Positions 1-12,589 of a stretch of DNA of 64,000 nt are shown here, in pieces. Origin of the DNA: Lunularia cruciata (Eukaryota > Streptophyta > Marchantiopsida > Lunulariales > Lunulariaceae); assembly GCA_948567375.1 (NCBI GenBank), contig OX419762.1, positions 55,099,034 through 55,163,033 on the forward strand. The letters run 5' to 3'. A program made the position numbers and the translations under genes. The first letter of the stretch is position 1. Each line of letters opens with the position of its first letter. The notes under the pieces were generated by a model. That model did not search any database, was not told where the DNA came from, and was given only the letters and a program-made list of their open reading frames with translations.

Positions 1-843
1 AACGAAACGTTATTACCACATACTACATTGAACAAGCTTCAACATAGACTAAGACATATGAATCAAAAATAGATTCGAAACCTATTTTGAGAAAGACATT
101 CAAATAGGAATATTTTGAATATGACATCTGATTAAAAACTCTTTACCTTTCTACCAAGTATTTCATTCAACAAGTATGCATCATCTATTATATTATCTTC
201 AAGAAAAATATTAGAACTGCCCATACACATTGAACAAGTTTGAGCATTATCTTCAGATTGGCACTAAAAGCCCAAAATATTTGGCAATAAAATAATTTTC
301 AACTTGTAATGAAAACTCTCTTAAAATATGCTATTCAATCTGGGATATCCTGAACTAAAAAAACTTGTATTGCATGTGTTCTCTAAAAACTCCAGTTCTT
401 AAACAGAACATGTAACTCTGAATAACTATTAGAAATATCGACAATCGACAATGATAAGGAAATATCAGGTTTCTTTACTCCACGAATGGTTTGTCTATTA
501 ACTAATTACCAATCGATACTGGCAACGTTCAACATCAAAAGTCAATTACAAGCAATCCTGGAAATCAACAACACTGTCAAATGAACTAATAATGTTGTGG
601 ATTTTTCATAGAAGATACGACTCGAGCTATAGAGTTTGGTAAAAGCAGAGAAAAACTAAGGAATGTTCTGAGTAATTAAGATTACCAAATTCCTACTTTT
701 AAGATATTTTTTAAGGTAGATGATGCACGTTCCTATCTCTGAGTCCACCAATCATAGACATGATGTAGTTACCAAAACGCGCCAAATCTCACAGGCACGC
801 TAGCTATCTAGCTGCTAACAGAATGGTAGTGCTGCTTCAGAGG

Positions 844-851
844 TATATATA
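844..851 (+). promoter_or_regulatory. Probable TATA box of the left proline-rich gene
   Basis: TATATATA lies about 95 bases upstream of the preferred ATG at 945. It leaves room for a 5' leader of roughly 65 bases if transcription starts about 30 bases downstream. The same octamer stands at the matching place upstream of the right-arm copy (51377-51384, minus strand), so the promoter was duplicated together with the gene. Confidence 0.6.
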
Positions 852-944
852 CTGCATAGTCCCAGTTAGCAGCCAGTAAGGCTTTATCATAGTTTGAGTG
901 AAGATTGTAGACGAAGGACTTGCAGAAGTGGGAGAATTGCCAAC

Positions 945-1382
945 ATGGGGAAGATGAATCAGTCGACCGCTGGCTTCTGTATGGTACTGGTATGTTGTGT
1001 GTGCATCGGAGAAATGCTATTGCCCACAGCAATGGCATCCCGCACTCTCATGGCGGATACTCCATCAGCACCACCACCAGCCTTGCAAAACTTCTTCCCC
1101 AGCTTACCTAGATCGAGTCCACCTCCCGCTCCCCCTTTCCCATCTTCCAGTTCCCATCCTTCTATCCCCACAGTGCCTCCTCTACCCGATATCTTTCGGC
1201 TTCCCAGTGCACCTCCTTCCCATCCACCTTCTTTCCCATCCGTCCCATTACCCTCCAGATTTCCCCCTCGTCCACATACAAAGTCTCATCCTCCTCACGA
1301 AACCCCAAACTCCCCTCCTCCTCCACACAATGCGTCTCCTCCTCACCATTCTGCCACGGCTCCCAGTCCTCGTAAGGGATGA
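945..1382 (+). CDS. Secreted proline-rich (hydroxyproline-rich-like) small protein, left copy
   Basis: Intact 145-residue frame. I start at the ATG at 945, which has a good plant context (AACATGG); the open frame extends upstream only through non-ATG codons. Residues ~9-29 are a hydrophobic, Cys-containing segment ending in Ala-Met-Ala, which fits a signal peptide. The rest is rich in Pro and Ser with PPP, SPPP and PSxP runs and His-rich patches near the C-terminus, suggesting an extracellular wall-type protein whose prolines may be hydroxylated and glycosylated. No enzyme domain, no repeated extensin SPPPP-Y unit and no GPI-anchor tail are visible. A TATA box lies at 844-851 and an AATAAA at 2000-2005. 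The right IR arm holds a close paralogue, also intact. That both frames stay open amid decayed repeats suggests recent duplication or selection. I do not recognise a named family. Confidence 0.65.
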   Translation: MGKMNQSTAGFCMVLVCCVCIGEMLLPTAMASRTLMADTPSAPPPALQNFFPSLPRSSPPPAPPFPSSSSHPSIPTVPPLPDIFRLPSAPPSHPPSFPSVPLPSRFPPRPHTKSHPPHETPNSPPPPHNASPPHHSATAPSPRKG

Positions 1383-3064
1383 TCATCCGTAATGTATATT
1401 GGCCTGTCAAGCTGAGACTTTAGCTGAAACTCTGCTGATAATATTGCAAGGGTTCTACTACACACCGGGGATCACCATCAGCCGTCTCATGTCTGTAGAC
1501 AGCCTGACGTGGAGGCATTATTGCTTAACTCGTCCGCACATTGGTTGACTTTATTAGAAGAACTTACTGGCTCTCGCGGTTGACTGGTGTAAAGTTTACC
1601 AGTCCGAATCTAAATTTGTGTTTGAGCGCTGTGATGGTGGCTACAAGAGCTTCGATCTGTCTGCAGATTTTCCTTTCTAGGAGTTCCGGCTTCCCGACAA
1701 AAACTGGCATCACCCGCGTGGATGATCGAAGGTAGCAATGTCCTCAGTGGTCAACAGTACACTGAAATTCGAAATGATATAAGGGTTAAGCTCATGACTC
1801 TTCTATGAGCCAAGATAACCAGCTGCAAAAAGCTATTCGTAGAATCCTGTGATCATAGGTCGCATGTGTAACCCTATGTTGAAATAAGTTTGCTCAAACG
1901 GGTGCCTGAATGCTGCTCCCTCGGTACACCTCGAGGAGGACTTCGGTTCTGTCACTACGAAGGGTGGGATACCGCTTATGTGATGTCTTTCAGAATTGGA
2001 ATAAAGTTTACTCTGCTCGAATTATCTTTCGTATTCTTTTAAGAATCCAGATATGTTCACGAATAAATTAAGCAAACACTTGCATGAGAGTCTTCAAGAG
2101 ACATTACATTTTACAATTCTAGTTCTCACGGCGTCTTGAAAGAAAAGCTGTCTAGACCATCCGGCCACGGACTCCGTATTTTGCCAGTCCTGAGCAAATG
2201 TCGTTCTGTTCAGACTAGTCTGAACATTAGTGATTGGACTACTCCACTGGACACAACGTGTGTTCAGTCCTACGTTCTTTGTGGGATGTCAACAATAATC
2301 AGCGAACTTAAATAAAGTTAATTACAAAGCTAACTTAAATAGGGCCTTAGCCCCATTTTACGGCTCGATGGAGTCTTCCAACCCTTCATGTGTCCCATGT
2401 CGTCGCTGTTTTCTTCACTTAAATAAACTTAAACACAAATATCTCAACGTGGTCGTCCAAAGACCTACCGCTGTTAGCAAAGTTAGAGCGACCGCTCCTT
2501 CTCAGGCGACGACAAGCCGAGTACGGACGGGCAGTCATCATACGCTGTTTCTCATTGTACTCGCAGCGAATAATTAGTAGAAAAGGCGACCGCGTAGGAA
2601 AAACGAAGGAGGGAAGACCCCATCAAGCTTTACAAAGGAGAGACAAAAAAGTAACATGGGGCTAAGCGCCAATAGAGTCTATATGAAAAATCTGCACTAT
2701 AGCACCTAAGATATAATAATTCGGATTTATAAAGGTTTCAAGCAATTTCCAGTTGCATTCTTTATTAATTTCTTATCAATGTAGAAATACCTGAGCTTGG
2801 ATTTTGACTTGCTTGCTTATTATTGTGCTAGTTATGGTTCTATTGGCCCCCAAACAGGTGGGATGTGAGTGAGGTGTGGTCTTGCAAGTACATGGACATA
2901 CAAGATGAAATTTTGTTTTTCCTAGATATGGTTTCATTGTTCCATCTGAGGCCGATTAGAGTAGCAAAAGATATACCACGCCTAGTGTGTTATAAACTTT
3001 TTACCTTGCAAGGGTAAAAGTCCATATGTGAAAGATACAAAAGTACTATAATTAGACCATGTAA

Positions 3065-6000
3065 GACAAGCACATGAGGTGGGTGACCATATGAACATTG
3101 TTGACCATTTTTGTTTAAAAATGCTTTTTTGCTCCCTTTATTGATCATTTTTGGCATATATATATATATATATATAGATGAAGTTATGGAGATAGTATAT
3201 CAATCACAAGATAATATAGAAGATACTAAAAGATTTTACTTGATTACAACAAGTATTATCTTGTGTCTAGCTCGCAGATAGCAGGGGTAGCAGAGTGGGA
3301 CAAGCCGTACACACTTTGTCCGGAGTTGGTATCACTAACAAGACTATTTCCTCGTGTCAATTACACCCTCCACTAAGGAATTCCCCTATTTTTAAATATA
3401 ATAACTTCATCAGAGAATTATTTTATTTAATACTGAAATTTTAGTAGAATAAGAATTAAAATTGAAATTTTTTAATTAATTTTATTATTGAATTTAATGC
3501 CAAATCTATATCATTAACCATATAAATTAATTGGATTTACTAATATTTTAATTAGATAAAAAAATAATTAATTCTTCACTCTCGTATATATCATTTGGAT
3601 CTATTTCTATTTGCTTTCAACTTTCAATATGAAGAACTATTTGTATCTAGGGCATATTCTTATATATAACACATGATTTGATTACCAAAACTAAAAGTTA
3701 ATTATATTAAGTAACTTGAAATAGCAAGATTAAACAGCAAAACTATAACATGGACTAAATTATGGAATAAAATATATAATTTAAATCTAAATTTGTAAAA
3801 ATTTCAATATTTTAAACTGTCAAATTAGCAAATTAAGACTTCAATTTGGTTTATATTATATATACCAGTATTTTTGTGTTTTAATTTTTATTTAGTTCCA
3901 AAACTGCTAAAATTTGATATATTCTTATAGATTTTAAAATATCTTTGCTAATACTTGATGATCAATAATTTTACTATAGTATGTAATTGTATAGTATTCT
4001 TGTTAACTTATGTATAAACATACAAATTGTGAAAAGAAATACTTGAAGTAAAAATATATATTAATGATATCCAAGAATTTAAGAGAAAATTTCTTCCTAC
4101 TTATCATATGTAATACTTCAATATTATTTTCAAGATCTAAACAGATCCAAAGTGCCAAATCTTAAAGTAATATTCTTGTTATCTTTTTAAAGCTAGTTGG
4201 GAGGAATGATTGGTTGAAATTATAGTTTCTTAAATAAGATACTAAACAACCCTAAATTTGACTTATAAATATTGACTAAATGCCTCTTTTCATAAATATT
4301 ATATTCTATAACCTCTTTCTTTAGTTGGTGGGTTATATTTCATCTCACAAAGATACATTATATTTAATTTTATAAGGAATTCTTCTTTTAAAGTTATCTT
4401 TGAAGGTAGAAAAAATATATGAGAAGAATGGTAAGAGGATGTGTTTCTGGTTTAATTTTAGTTTTCCTAGATGATGGTGTTCTACATAATAATATGCAAT
4501 TAAAATATTATATATTTATGTCTTTATTGAACATGAGCATTCTATTCTGCGCAAATTGCAACCTGTAATGATTTTAGAGTTTACCTATTCTTCTAAAGAA
4601 TATATAGAGATGTCTCAATACCAGTAAGGATAATAAAAAAATCTGCTTTATATACATAAATCTATTAGTTAAAAAAAGGTAAGATCAATTTTGCACTTTT
4701 TTATATTACAGGGATTCAGCTTTTAAAAAAAATAATTTATCTTAAATCTAGAATATATTTCACTTCATAATATAAATATGGTTTATTAGAACTATATGAT
4801 CAATATTTCTATAACTTGGAAGACTATGTAGAGAAAGTGTAGATATTCTCTATACTTTTAATCTAAATATTGTCTAAATTTTTAATCTAGTCATTAAATG
4901 AAGTGATGATACAAATCTACTGCAAGTGGCTATAGCAAATTTCCTCCTCTACGTATAGTCATCCCACTTTTGAATGCATTTTAATGCAGACAAAAACTTA
5001 TATCACACTGAAATTTAAATATCAGCATTAGATTACAAGTTCTTGTTAATCAATTATTAATGGTTTTTGAGCATAAGAGATATCATACTAGTTAATTGTC
5101 AAATTTTTAAGTTATTATGTACCACATTTCTCTAAAATCAAGTCCCAAAATCCATGCTATTCTGATGAAACATGAGACACACATGAAATCAAGAAGGTTA
5201 GGTAGACCCAACAAGCCAAACAAGGATAAAACCTAGTATTTATATAAACCTAGCACAAAAGGAACTAAGCACAAAAGGATCAAAGTGAGAAATTTTTCCT
5301 AATGGATCTAAAATGTCAAAGCTATGTAAGCCAAAACATTTACATTCTATGGAAGCATCCAAAGGAGCATCATTTAGTGTGATTTTTCTCTTACCAATTG
5401 CACTAGCTGATGCTCTTTGTAGAGGAATGGATACCTACTTTAAAACATAAACTATAAAAATATGAAATTGAAATAATAACTCCTCTCATATAGTAAGCAC
5501 TTATGCAATCTTTGGCAAATATGTTTGATGTTGTATCTATTGCTCTATATAAGTTTCAAGCTAGAGGAACAAAGTGATGAACTTGTTGTTTATCCCTCTA
5601 ATCAGAGATATTGGTTAGCTTTTTGCACCACCCATCCAAGTGGATGATGGATAATCACTCCTCCAAAACTACATTGCCTATGAGATCCATATCCACAACA
5701 TCTACTATTTTCACCTTCTTGTGTTAAGTAGATACAATTCAACCTTAAAACATATTTTTCTATAAGTATATGAATGCTCCTTCTAATTATATTATATATT
5801 CTTCCATCTTGAAAGCTAAGAAGGAAGTTATTTTGGGAGTCATAAATTTTTTTATAGGTAATTGTAACAATTTGTTACTTTGTTAATGAATGGTCTTGTA
5901 AAAAAGTGTTATGGGTACCAAAAAGTGGCTTACAAGTGTGAAGGGTCTCAGTTTAAAATTGATATGTGACTTTACAATAGAGTACATTAGTGAGATCAAG

Positions 6001-6776
6001 CACTTAATTAGTGTCCTAATTCAAGGCCAATCCTAACCACCCATATTATGCTAACCACTTGCCTTGTGCCAAATGAAGTGCAAACAGAGGGAAATTAATG
6101 AATAAGCATTGTGTCTAATTCATTTTGAAATTTTTTGACACTCCACACTTTTGCTTCCAAATCTCTTGTGATGAATTGAAGATGGTTGGGATGGTTTCAT
6201 GTCTGTAGAAGTGTTTTTTCTATTGTGAATGTGTTAGATAAAGGATTAAACATGCCATCTCTTGCCAAACAGCCAGACATAACTAGTAATATAAGTTTTT
6301 GCTGGAAAATTGAAATCAAAGTTTTGGACTTTTTAATGAAATTAGGAAGCATGGATGAATCTCACGCTCCCATTCTTGCTCTCATGAGTTTCTTGACATG
6401 GTATCCAAGCAATAGAGAGCATGGAGAGCCTTGCATGCATGCAAGTGCAAAGGCAAGTTAGAGATGTGTAGCTTAGAAAGAGCAATCCTTGCTGTGGTGC
6501 AATAGTAGGAGGTGTTGCTAAACCCAAACTTCCATTCACCAAAAGATGGTGAAGAGCAGTGGCAATAGTATGCCCTTTTGAAACTTCCAAGTCGTTTTTG
6601 AGGATCAAGATGATGTTTTTTGACCAAAATAAAATCAATTAGCCACTTTTAGAATGTCTTGTTCAAAAGACTCGAATTTAGTTGGCCAGCAAATTTCAGC
6701 TCAATCAGAGGATGATGATTGTTTCTTTGGGGGTGCATAACTTTTAAATGACAACTCCATAGATTATGTATGTAGG
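3065..6776. other. AT-rich DNA without a recognisable gene
   Basis: No coding frame of note. The stretch 3400-5150 is strongly AT-rich with many short A and T runs. A (TA)n microsatellite sits at about 3156-3175. From 5150 to 6776 the composition is less extreme, with a few short open frames that look accidental (for example 6186-6461, +). I could not assign it to any repeat seen elsewhere in the window; it may hold remains of older insertions. Confidence 0.6.
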
Positions 6777-9187
6777 TGTGGTACCCACATTTTTTTATTT
6801 TTGACAAGTTTTAAAGAAGAAGTGTATTGTTGAAACCCAATTGCAGCCCAATGAAGAAAAAAAGAGGAGAATTGTGTGTTTGGAGTAGACCTGAAGAAGT
6901 CAACTTTGGGTCAAAATAAGAAGTACTTGGATTGAACTTACGGAGTGGTAGACCCAAAGTAGGGCTACTTTGTATTGGGAGATTCAACTCAATCCAAAGA
7001 AGTTGTAACAAATTTTCTTTGGGTCATGCCAATCAAGAAGGTACAATCAAGGAAGGGGCTGGGTCGTGAGAAGGATAATTTGAGAGTGACATGAAACAAA
7101 TTGGTAGAATTTGTGAGTGTCTATTGCAAATCAAGTGAAGAATGATTGCATTATGAAGCACTATAAAATTAAGACTTTTTTGAGGGAAGGTCTGAAATGT
7201 CAAGAAAACATCATGTTACTCTTAGTAGTTGTTCAAAAGGAATGTGAGTCATGAAGCCAAATAAGAGTGTAATTTTCAAAGACCAAAGGGAGTTACAATC
7301 ACATGTCTAGGAGAGTGGATAGTGTTCCAAGGACCTAGAATCCATGAGCGTACAATGACAAAGAAGGGTGATAGGAAGAGCTCCTCACTTTCAATGAGGA
7401 GTCTAGCAATTTGGAGGTTAGATGCAATGGCACGGATCAAGGTCTTGAGTAGACTTCCCATCACATTTCTGGCCTAGAATTGGAACTTGAGTTTTCCAAG
7501 GTTCATGGCACAGATAGCTGCCAACAATTGTGAGGATGGCCCCAAAGCATTGGAGAAGAGAGGGAATTTGGCTAGATGGACAGAGTCAAATTGTAGTTTA
7601 GTCCTAGGAAAAGAAGTAAGGGATACCGGCCGGAATGACCTTCTATCAGAAGGGTGAGGCTTTGGAAGAAATTGTAGAAGAAAGAATTCCTTCAATGCTC
7701 CCCATACCAACAATGGTTACAAGGTGGATACCTATTGGGACCCAATTAGGCAAAGTATTGTTGGGGATCTAATTGTGATGTTCAAACTTGAGCAAACCAT
7801 GTTCATGAGGATGAATCAGGTGGTGTTCTTTGATCAAATGTTTGCACAAGAAAAGGTGAATTGAGTGAAGTGCTTTCACCAGCTGGCAAGACAAATGATT
7901 GCAAACTAGAGGATGTATATGCCACCCCACTACTTCATACCATTTGCAGCACATTTTTATATGGGGTTAAACTTGTTGACAAAAAAGGAGAAACAATGAA
8001 TGGTTTTGCATTTCCACCCAGTTCTACATCAAGAGGCAGATGCAAATGAGCAACATTATGTCGTACAAATTTGAGTGAGCAATGAACACTTTGCTAGGAT
8101 GGGACAAAAGAAGATCATAGTAGTGATCATTTTGGAGATGGAGAAGTAGAATCTACATGAAGAGGTGGTGTCACCTATTCAGCACTGGAAGACAAGAAGA
8201 TTGAATCTGAGAGGCAAGGTAGTGATGATGGACCTATCTTTGGGAGTAGAATCTGAAGGTGAGGCTGAGTCCAAGGAAGAAGAAGAACTCACTTTGCAAA
8301 GTAGAGACTCAAGAGAGACAAGAGAGTAGAGAGTCAAGAGAGGGTAATTTGGATGTAGAAGCAGTAGTTGAGGTAGATATCAGATTGGATTACCAACAGA
8401 TTCGAGATCTGAAGAGGTAGATATGAAGAAGTGGAATGTCATTTTGGATCTGTAGGTTAGTAACATAGTAGTTCAAAAAAGATGTAGTTAGATAACTATT
8501 GGAGTGCTTTGCCTATCTAAAGGAGGCATTCAAAATATGTTTTGATTTGTTTTCATATCTTTGAAGTTGAGTAAAGCAAGTATTGTAACTTAGTGAGTAA
8601 CATTGTTTCAACTAATTCCAAGTATCAATCTTGTGCTTATGTTTGTGAGTGTTTGGAGAAATTTTAATTGTGGTCTAAGTATGTTAGTTGTTGGATTTTG
8701 TAACTCTAATTTCATTATGCATGTTTGATCCTAAGTGGATGGCAAGCAAGGCAATGCTTTGACAAATCTATCAAGAATTGAAGTGTTTGTAGTATTCTAC
8801 ATTTGTGATCACAATGCTAGATTGATGCAAAGAAATTTCAATTGAGGAAGTTGTGCCTTCAGTGGAGGGGTGGAAAAAAATTCCAAGGTAATGTCATTTC
8901 ATGGTGAAGTAGCCTTCTTCAGGAAGAATTGAATCATCACAATCAGTGTCAATTTGGAAAGGATTTGAAGAATTGTGATTATGGGTGTTGTGATTTGTGA
9001 CAATATTGCAAGTTGAGCACTTGTTACTCTCTTTTGGGTGTGGTTTCTACCCAAGAGATTGAAGAAGCAACCAAGAAGAACTGATTTGTGACTTTTACTA
9101 CGTATTTGACCAATTTTGACTTGTATCTCTATAGGAACAAACAATTACTTACTATTTACCACAAAAGTGATACTTGTTGGGTTGTCA
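6777..9187 (+). repeat. Long LTR copy A (5' LTR of the outer element), internally deleted
   Basis: Starts TGTGGTACCCACA (6777-6789) and ends GGGTTGTCA at 9187. It aligns with copies B, C, D and E over its first ~1.5 kb and its last ~0.75 kb but lacks about 1.3 kb covering the coiled-coil coding part. A degenerate TATCTAAAGG at 8514-8523 matches the TATTTAAAGG of the other copies and lies ~670 bases from the 3' end. This is the expected U3-TATA-R-U5 layout with an exceptionally long U3. Confidence 0.7.
7440..8050 (+). pseudogene. LTR-embedded ORF remnant in copy A (N-terminal region only)
   Basis: Conceptual translation across frames shows the conserved block found in copies B-E: an NGYKV-type motif, an MFxxEQT-like motif, a FFxQMFAxEKVN motif and a PPHYFxPFAAHFxxGL-like stretch around 7715-7985. 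Stops and frameshifts break it, and the coiled-coil part is missing. I do not recognise the family. No enzyme motif is visible. Confidence 0.5.
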
Positions 9188-9195
9188 TATGATTT

Positions 9196-9214
9196 TTGGC
9201 ACTTTTGTTGGGGA
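9196..9214 (+). promoter_or_regulatory. Primer-binding-like site after LTR A
   Basis: The sequence TTGGCACTTTTGTTGGGGA begins a few bases after the LTR end. It resembles the TTGGCGCCGTTGCCGGGGA motif that follows the 5' LTR of plant Athila/Tat-type elements, with several transitions. Its position is the main reason for calling A a 5' LTR rather than an independent insertion. Confidence 0.55.
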
Positions 9215-9229
9215 TACAAATCTTAGGAG

Positions 9230-11460
9230 TGGAAGAATACAAAGCCAAATCTTAAGCTGATTCTCCAACCTAATATTAATGTCTACATTGAGAGAACAAT
9301 AGGAAGAGAGGCTCATAGACAAACTTTGCACCATGAAGAAGAACGCTAGAAGATCCAATTCACTAATGAAGAATCCGAGGAGGCATTGGATCTACAACTT
9401 CTTCACAAATTTGAAGAAGCCTTGAAAGACCTTGAACAAAAAAATGAAAAATTGATTGGTGAGGCTACTTTAAATCCCTTCATTCCAAGGAACAAAAAGA
9501 TTCAAGCGGGCAGACATATTCATTGCAACATAGTGCACTAACATCCTCCAAAGTTGTCAAGGGAGCTGGTTATTTAAAATAATTTATTTGTGAGAAGACA
9601 ACACAAGTTTTGATGGAAGAAGAGTGCCAATACATCTAACACGTGATTTCTTGACTAGTTCAAAGAGATCTTAAAAAGAAATTTGATGAAATGCATTCTC
9701 TTCCTCCACCTTGGGTTGAAGTCAGCATAACCTCAAAAGAACCTATAGAAAAGACTCACTGTCAAATTTAGTACCTTGGAAACCCTAGGAAGAACCTAAT
9801 GCATCCTCATCGACCACTACTTTGGGCCAAACCAATTTGGCACCACCATAGCCTTTTCATCAAACTTACAACATGACTTTGTTACCCATTACCAAACACA
9901 CATATTAGAAGTACAAGGAGACGGAATGTGATGAAGACCCTAATGAATTTATTGAGGAGTTTGAAGTAATTTCCTTTGCTAACAAGGAATATGACTCCGC
10001 CAATTGGTTGTGCATTTTCCAAGTCTACTATGGAAGAAAGCAAGGAGCTAGTACACCCATGTAACTTAGAAGAGGTTCAAATGAGCCAACTAGATAGACT
10101 TGTGAGACAAATTACTGGAAAGTTTTTGGGAGGTTGACTATGATACCAATGACTTCATGACACTCAATTATTTAGACCGGGGTAAAAATGAGAAGTTGAA
10201 AAAATACTTTGAGAGGTTCATGGATTTACTAAACCAAGTGCCAAAGTAATCCCATGTGGTAGGTTACTTTGATGCCCAAGCCATTAACCTGGTTCCTCAG
10301 CGGATTGTCACTAGAGATTTGTATTTTTTCTAGGGAGAGGAAGGTAACTTCCCTAGACAAGGTACTCAAACATGTCTCCTGTTACGAGGTGGCCCACTCT
10401 CATTCATCTGGTAACAAAAGAAACCAGGAAAAGAAAGGCAAGAAGCCAAGACAAAGAGCTTCTTGTAGCACCTCCCCTCCTTTAGAAGAATCTTCCACAT
10501 CATCTAGTTATTATGTGGAATCCAAAGAAGATGTAAAGCCAAGAAGAACCTAAAGGTGAGGAGGAAAGAAAGTATTGACTCCTCCAGCAGAAATTGTAAA
10601 AAAAAAAAACACCAAGTTGGAGACTCTCATTAAAGAGTTTGTGGATTTGAAAATCCTAATGATCAAGGCTAAGGACAGAAGAAAACCCCCTTCATTTGGA
10701 AGACCAAATGTGTGGTGTATTGCATGTGGCAGTTGGGTCATGCCAGCATGAAGTGCTTGACCAGAACTGCATTTTCAGTGCAGCAGATTGATTGGGTTCC
10801 AAGTTGGGACCAGAATGAGGAAGGAGAGGAGATGTACCAGACACAAGAGGTACAACCTCAGGTAAGCACATCATATCAAGGTCCAAGGTATGGATCAAGA
10901 AGTATAAAGATAATGCTCCCCAACAAAGAGTGCCAATGAGCAGCCAGAACAAGCCTCAAAATGTTGTATTGGGTGCTTGCTACAATTGTGACTTTATAGG
11001 CTATTGATCCCAAAATTGTCCTAAGCCAAGGCATCAAATTGGGTATGTTCCCCTTTGTGGGAACTATAAAGGATTAGGGCACATTGGCAATCAATGTCCT
11101 CAGCCATCCAACCCAAAGCCTCCAGTAAAGTATGTACAAACTCCAGCTGAGCGAGCTGCACTACAGTCAAAAGGAGATGCTACTATGAGTTACATAACTC
11201 TTGAGGAAAAGAGGCCTCAAGAAGGTAGTCTGGCTCCAGAAGAGGAGTGACAGGATCTTGAAGTATTGAGAGTTGAAACATGCTCAAGAAAGAAGAAGCA
11301 TGATCCCAAAGAAGTGAGTACTACTTCTTGGTCTTCAAGAAGACAAAGAGATTGCATCCCAAAGCAATTTCATCTGCCAAGGAGGAGAAAATTCAGGTTA
11401 AAGCCAAAGCTAAAGCCTTGCAAAAGAAAATTCAAGAGGCGGTGCAAAGAACTTAGGAGA
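9230..11460 (+). pseudogene. Outer element gag remnant with three zinc-knuckle relics
   Basis: Frames in this stretch give an acidic, helical N-terminal Gag region (~9300-9470), a capsid-like block with DPNEFIEEFE at ~9936, and a Lys-rich linker (10269-10553 open). Three CCHC relics follow: ~10709-10752 (Cys pair then, after a one-base shift, GHASMKC), ~10978-11018 (His replaced by Tyr) and ~11055-11095 (second Cys replaced by Tyr). A Lys-rich region follows. Many stops make it non-coding today. Gag would package the element RNA in cytoplasmic particles. Confidence 0.6.
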
Positions 11461-11469
11461 TGACTTTGG

Positions 11470-12190
11470 AGGAGGACCCAAAGACAAAACCTCCTATTTT
11501 TTTGGCTGACATCAGATCCAAAGTAGAGGATCTGATCCAAGCCAAGGTGGGTAAACCCAAAGTTCCTTGGGTCCAGACCATCGGTACTCCGGTCACCATT
11601 CTAAAGTGACCCGAAGTAAGGTTGGAGAAGGGTGAAACCTTGAACCCAAAGACCAAGGTCAGGAAGGTGAAACTTGGAAGGGTGCCATAATATGATATTG
11701 TGGCAGATTTTGCATCTAACCAAGCCAATGTTACTTTTAAGCAATTGTGGGAGGACAACAAGCTACACAAAAAGCAGCTGAGTTTGGCTCTTAAGAAAGT
11801 AAGGGCAATGACCAAGAAAGATTTTTTGGCTCTCTATCATATTGAGTAAGAAGATTTGGGATCTCTTGAAGTGGATGCAGAGATTTTGGGTTGCAAGATC
11901 ACCTCTGTACCCATTGATTTGGATTCTAGTGTGAATGTCATGAAAAAAGATACTGCACATTGATTGGGGTATCATATATTTGAGCCCATATCCCAAATTT
12001 TGAAGTTTGCAGATCAGACCAGAAGACAACCTTTGGGCATGTTGTCTAATATAACTACAATCATTGGAGAAGTGCCCTTAAAATTGAACTACATCATGTT
12101 GAGACCAATGACCAAATCTGGTTATCCATTATTGATTGGAAGACCTTGGTTTTACATTGCTCAAGTTATTGTGGATTGGGACTAGCATAA
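11470..12190 (+). pseudogene. Outer element aspartic protease region, decayed
   Basis: The block 11850-12183 resembles retropepsins of gypsy elements: a hydrophobic strand followed by DLDSSVNVM (the active-site D-[ST]-[GS] loop in altered form) at ~11920 and the conserved GRPWFYIAQ C-terminal signature near 12140. Only 11964-12185 stays open. Stops upstream separate it from gag. Confidence 0.5.
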
Positions 12191-12589
12191 GTTGAGGTTC
12201 AAAGGCATCTCATCCGAGGACCAAATGCTAGTGCTAGTGAGTTGGAAAAAGATATCATACCTTAGGGAAACAACTTTGTTAGAAGATGAATCTAAAGTTT
12301 CATAGTCTTCATCTTTGGAAGACTTGGATGAAGAAGTCCAAGTCAATTACTTGGAAGGTTATGAGGTAGAGGTCAAAGATGAAGACCCAAATGATATCAC
12401 CTTGATGAAAGCAATTTGGAGGAATGGGGTTTGAACTCCATCTGACTTGGGTTAAGCCAAGTCAGCCATGTTGAAGGAGTCATCTATCATGATGACTATC
12501 AAGACGTAGTCTTACCCAAAGGAAAGGTTTTGAAAATATCAAAGACAGTCACTTCAAACGAGTTGGTAGGATACACTACCTTGTTTATT

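Larger units (their letters stand above)
1..3065. repeat. Left arm of a ~3 kb inverted repeat
   Basis: This segment is repeated in reverse complement at 44985-45401 plus 49701-52245. Position 1 aligns near 52245, so the arm probably continues past the window edge. Position ~2500 aligns near 49703, and ~2505-3065 continues against 45395 down to ~44985. By eye the arms are very similar through the proline-rich gene and its promoter and more diverged toward the inner end. The left arm has about 150 bases (2585-2740) that the right lacks. The right arm carries a transposon and a 139-bp tandem duplication that the left lacks. It could be an inverted segmental duplication or the long terminal repeats of a giant element; I favour the former because I see no element ends. 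Confidence 0.88.

Noticed and set aside
959-1410. Other frames over the proline-rich gene (959-1171 minus, 997-1392 plus, 1162-1410 minus)
   Set aside because: Overlap the gene with the signal peptide; no start context or domain, and they arise from the repetitive Pro/Ser codons.
3290-3370. Possible structured RNA or gene fragment of higher GC (AGCAGGGGTAGCAGAGTGGGAC)
   Set aside because: Short, single copy in the window, no recognisable fold or family.
6186-6638. Overlapping short frames at 6186-6461 (+) and 6638-6342 (-)
   Set aside because: No motif, no paralogue in the window and no supporting signals; most likely chance frames.
6777-9187. Copy A as an independent non-LTR element inserted next to the gypsy gag
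   Set aside because: The primer-like site directly after its end, the TG...CA form and the conserved TATA position fit an LTR better; independent insertion exactly at a primer site would be a coincidence.
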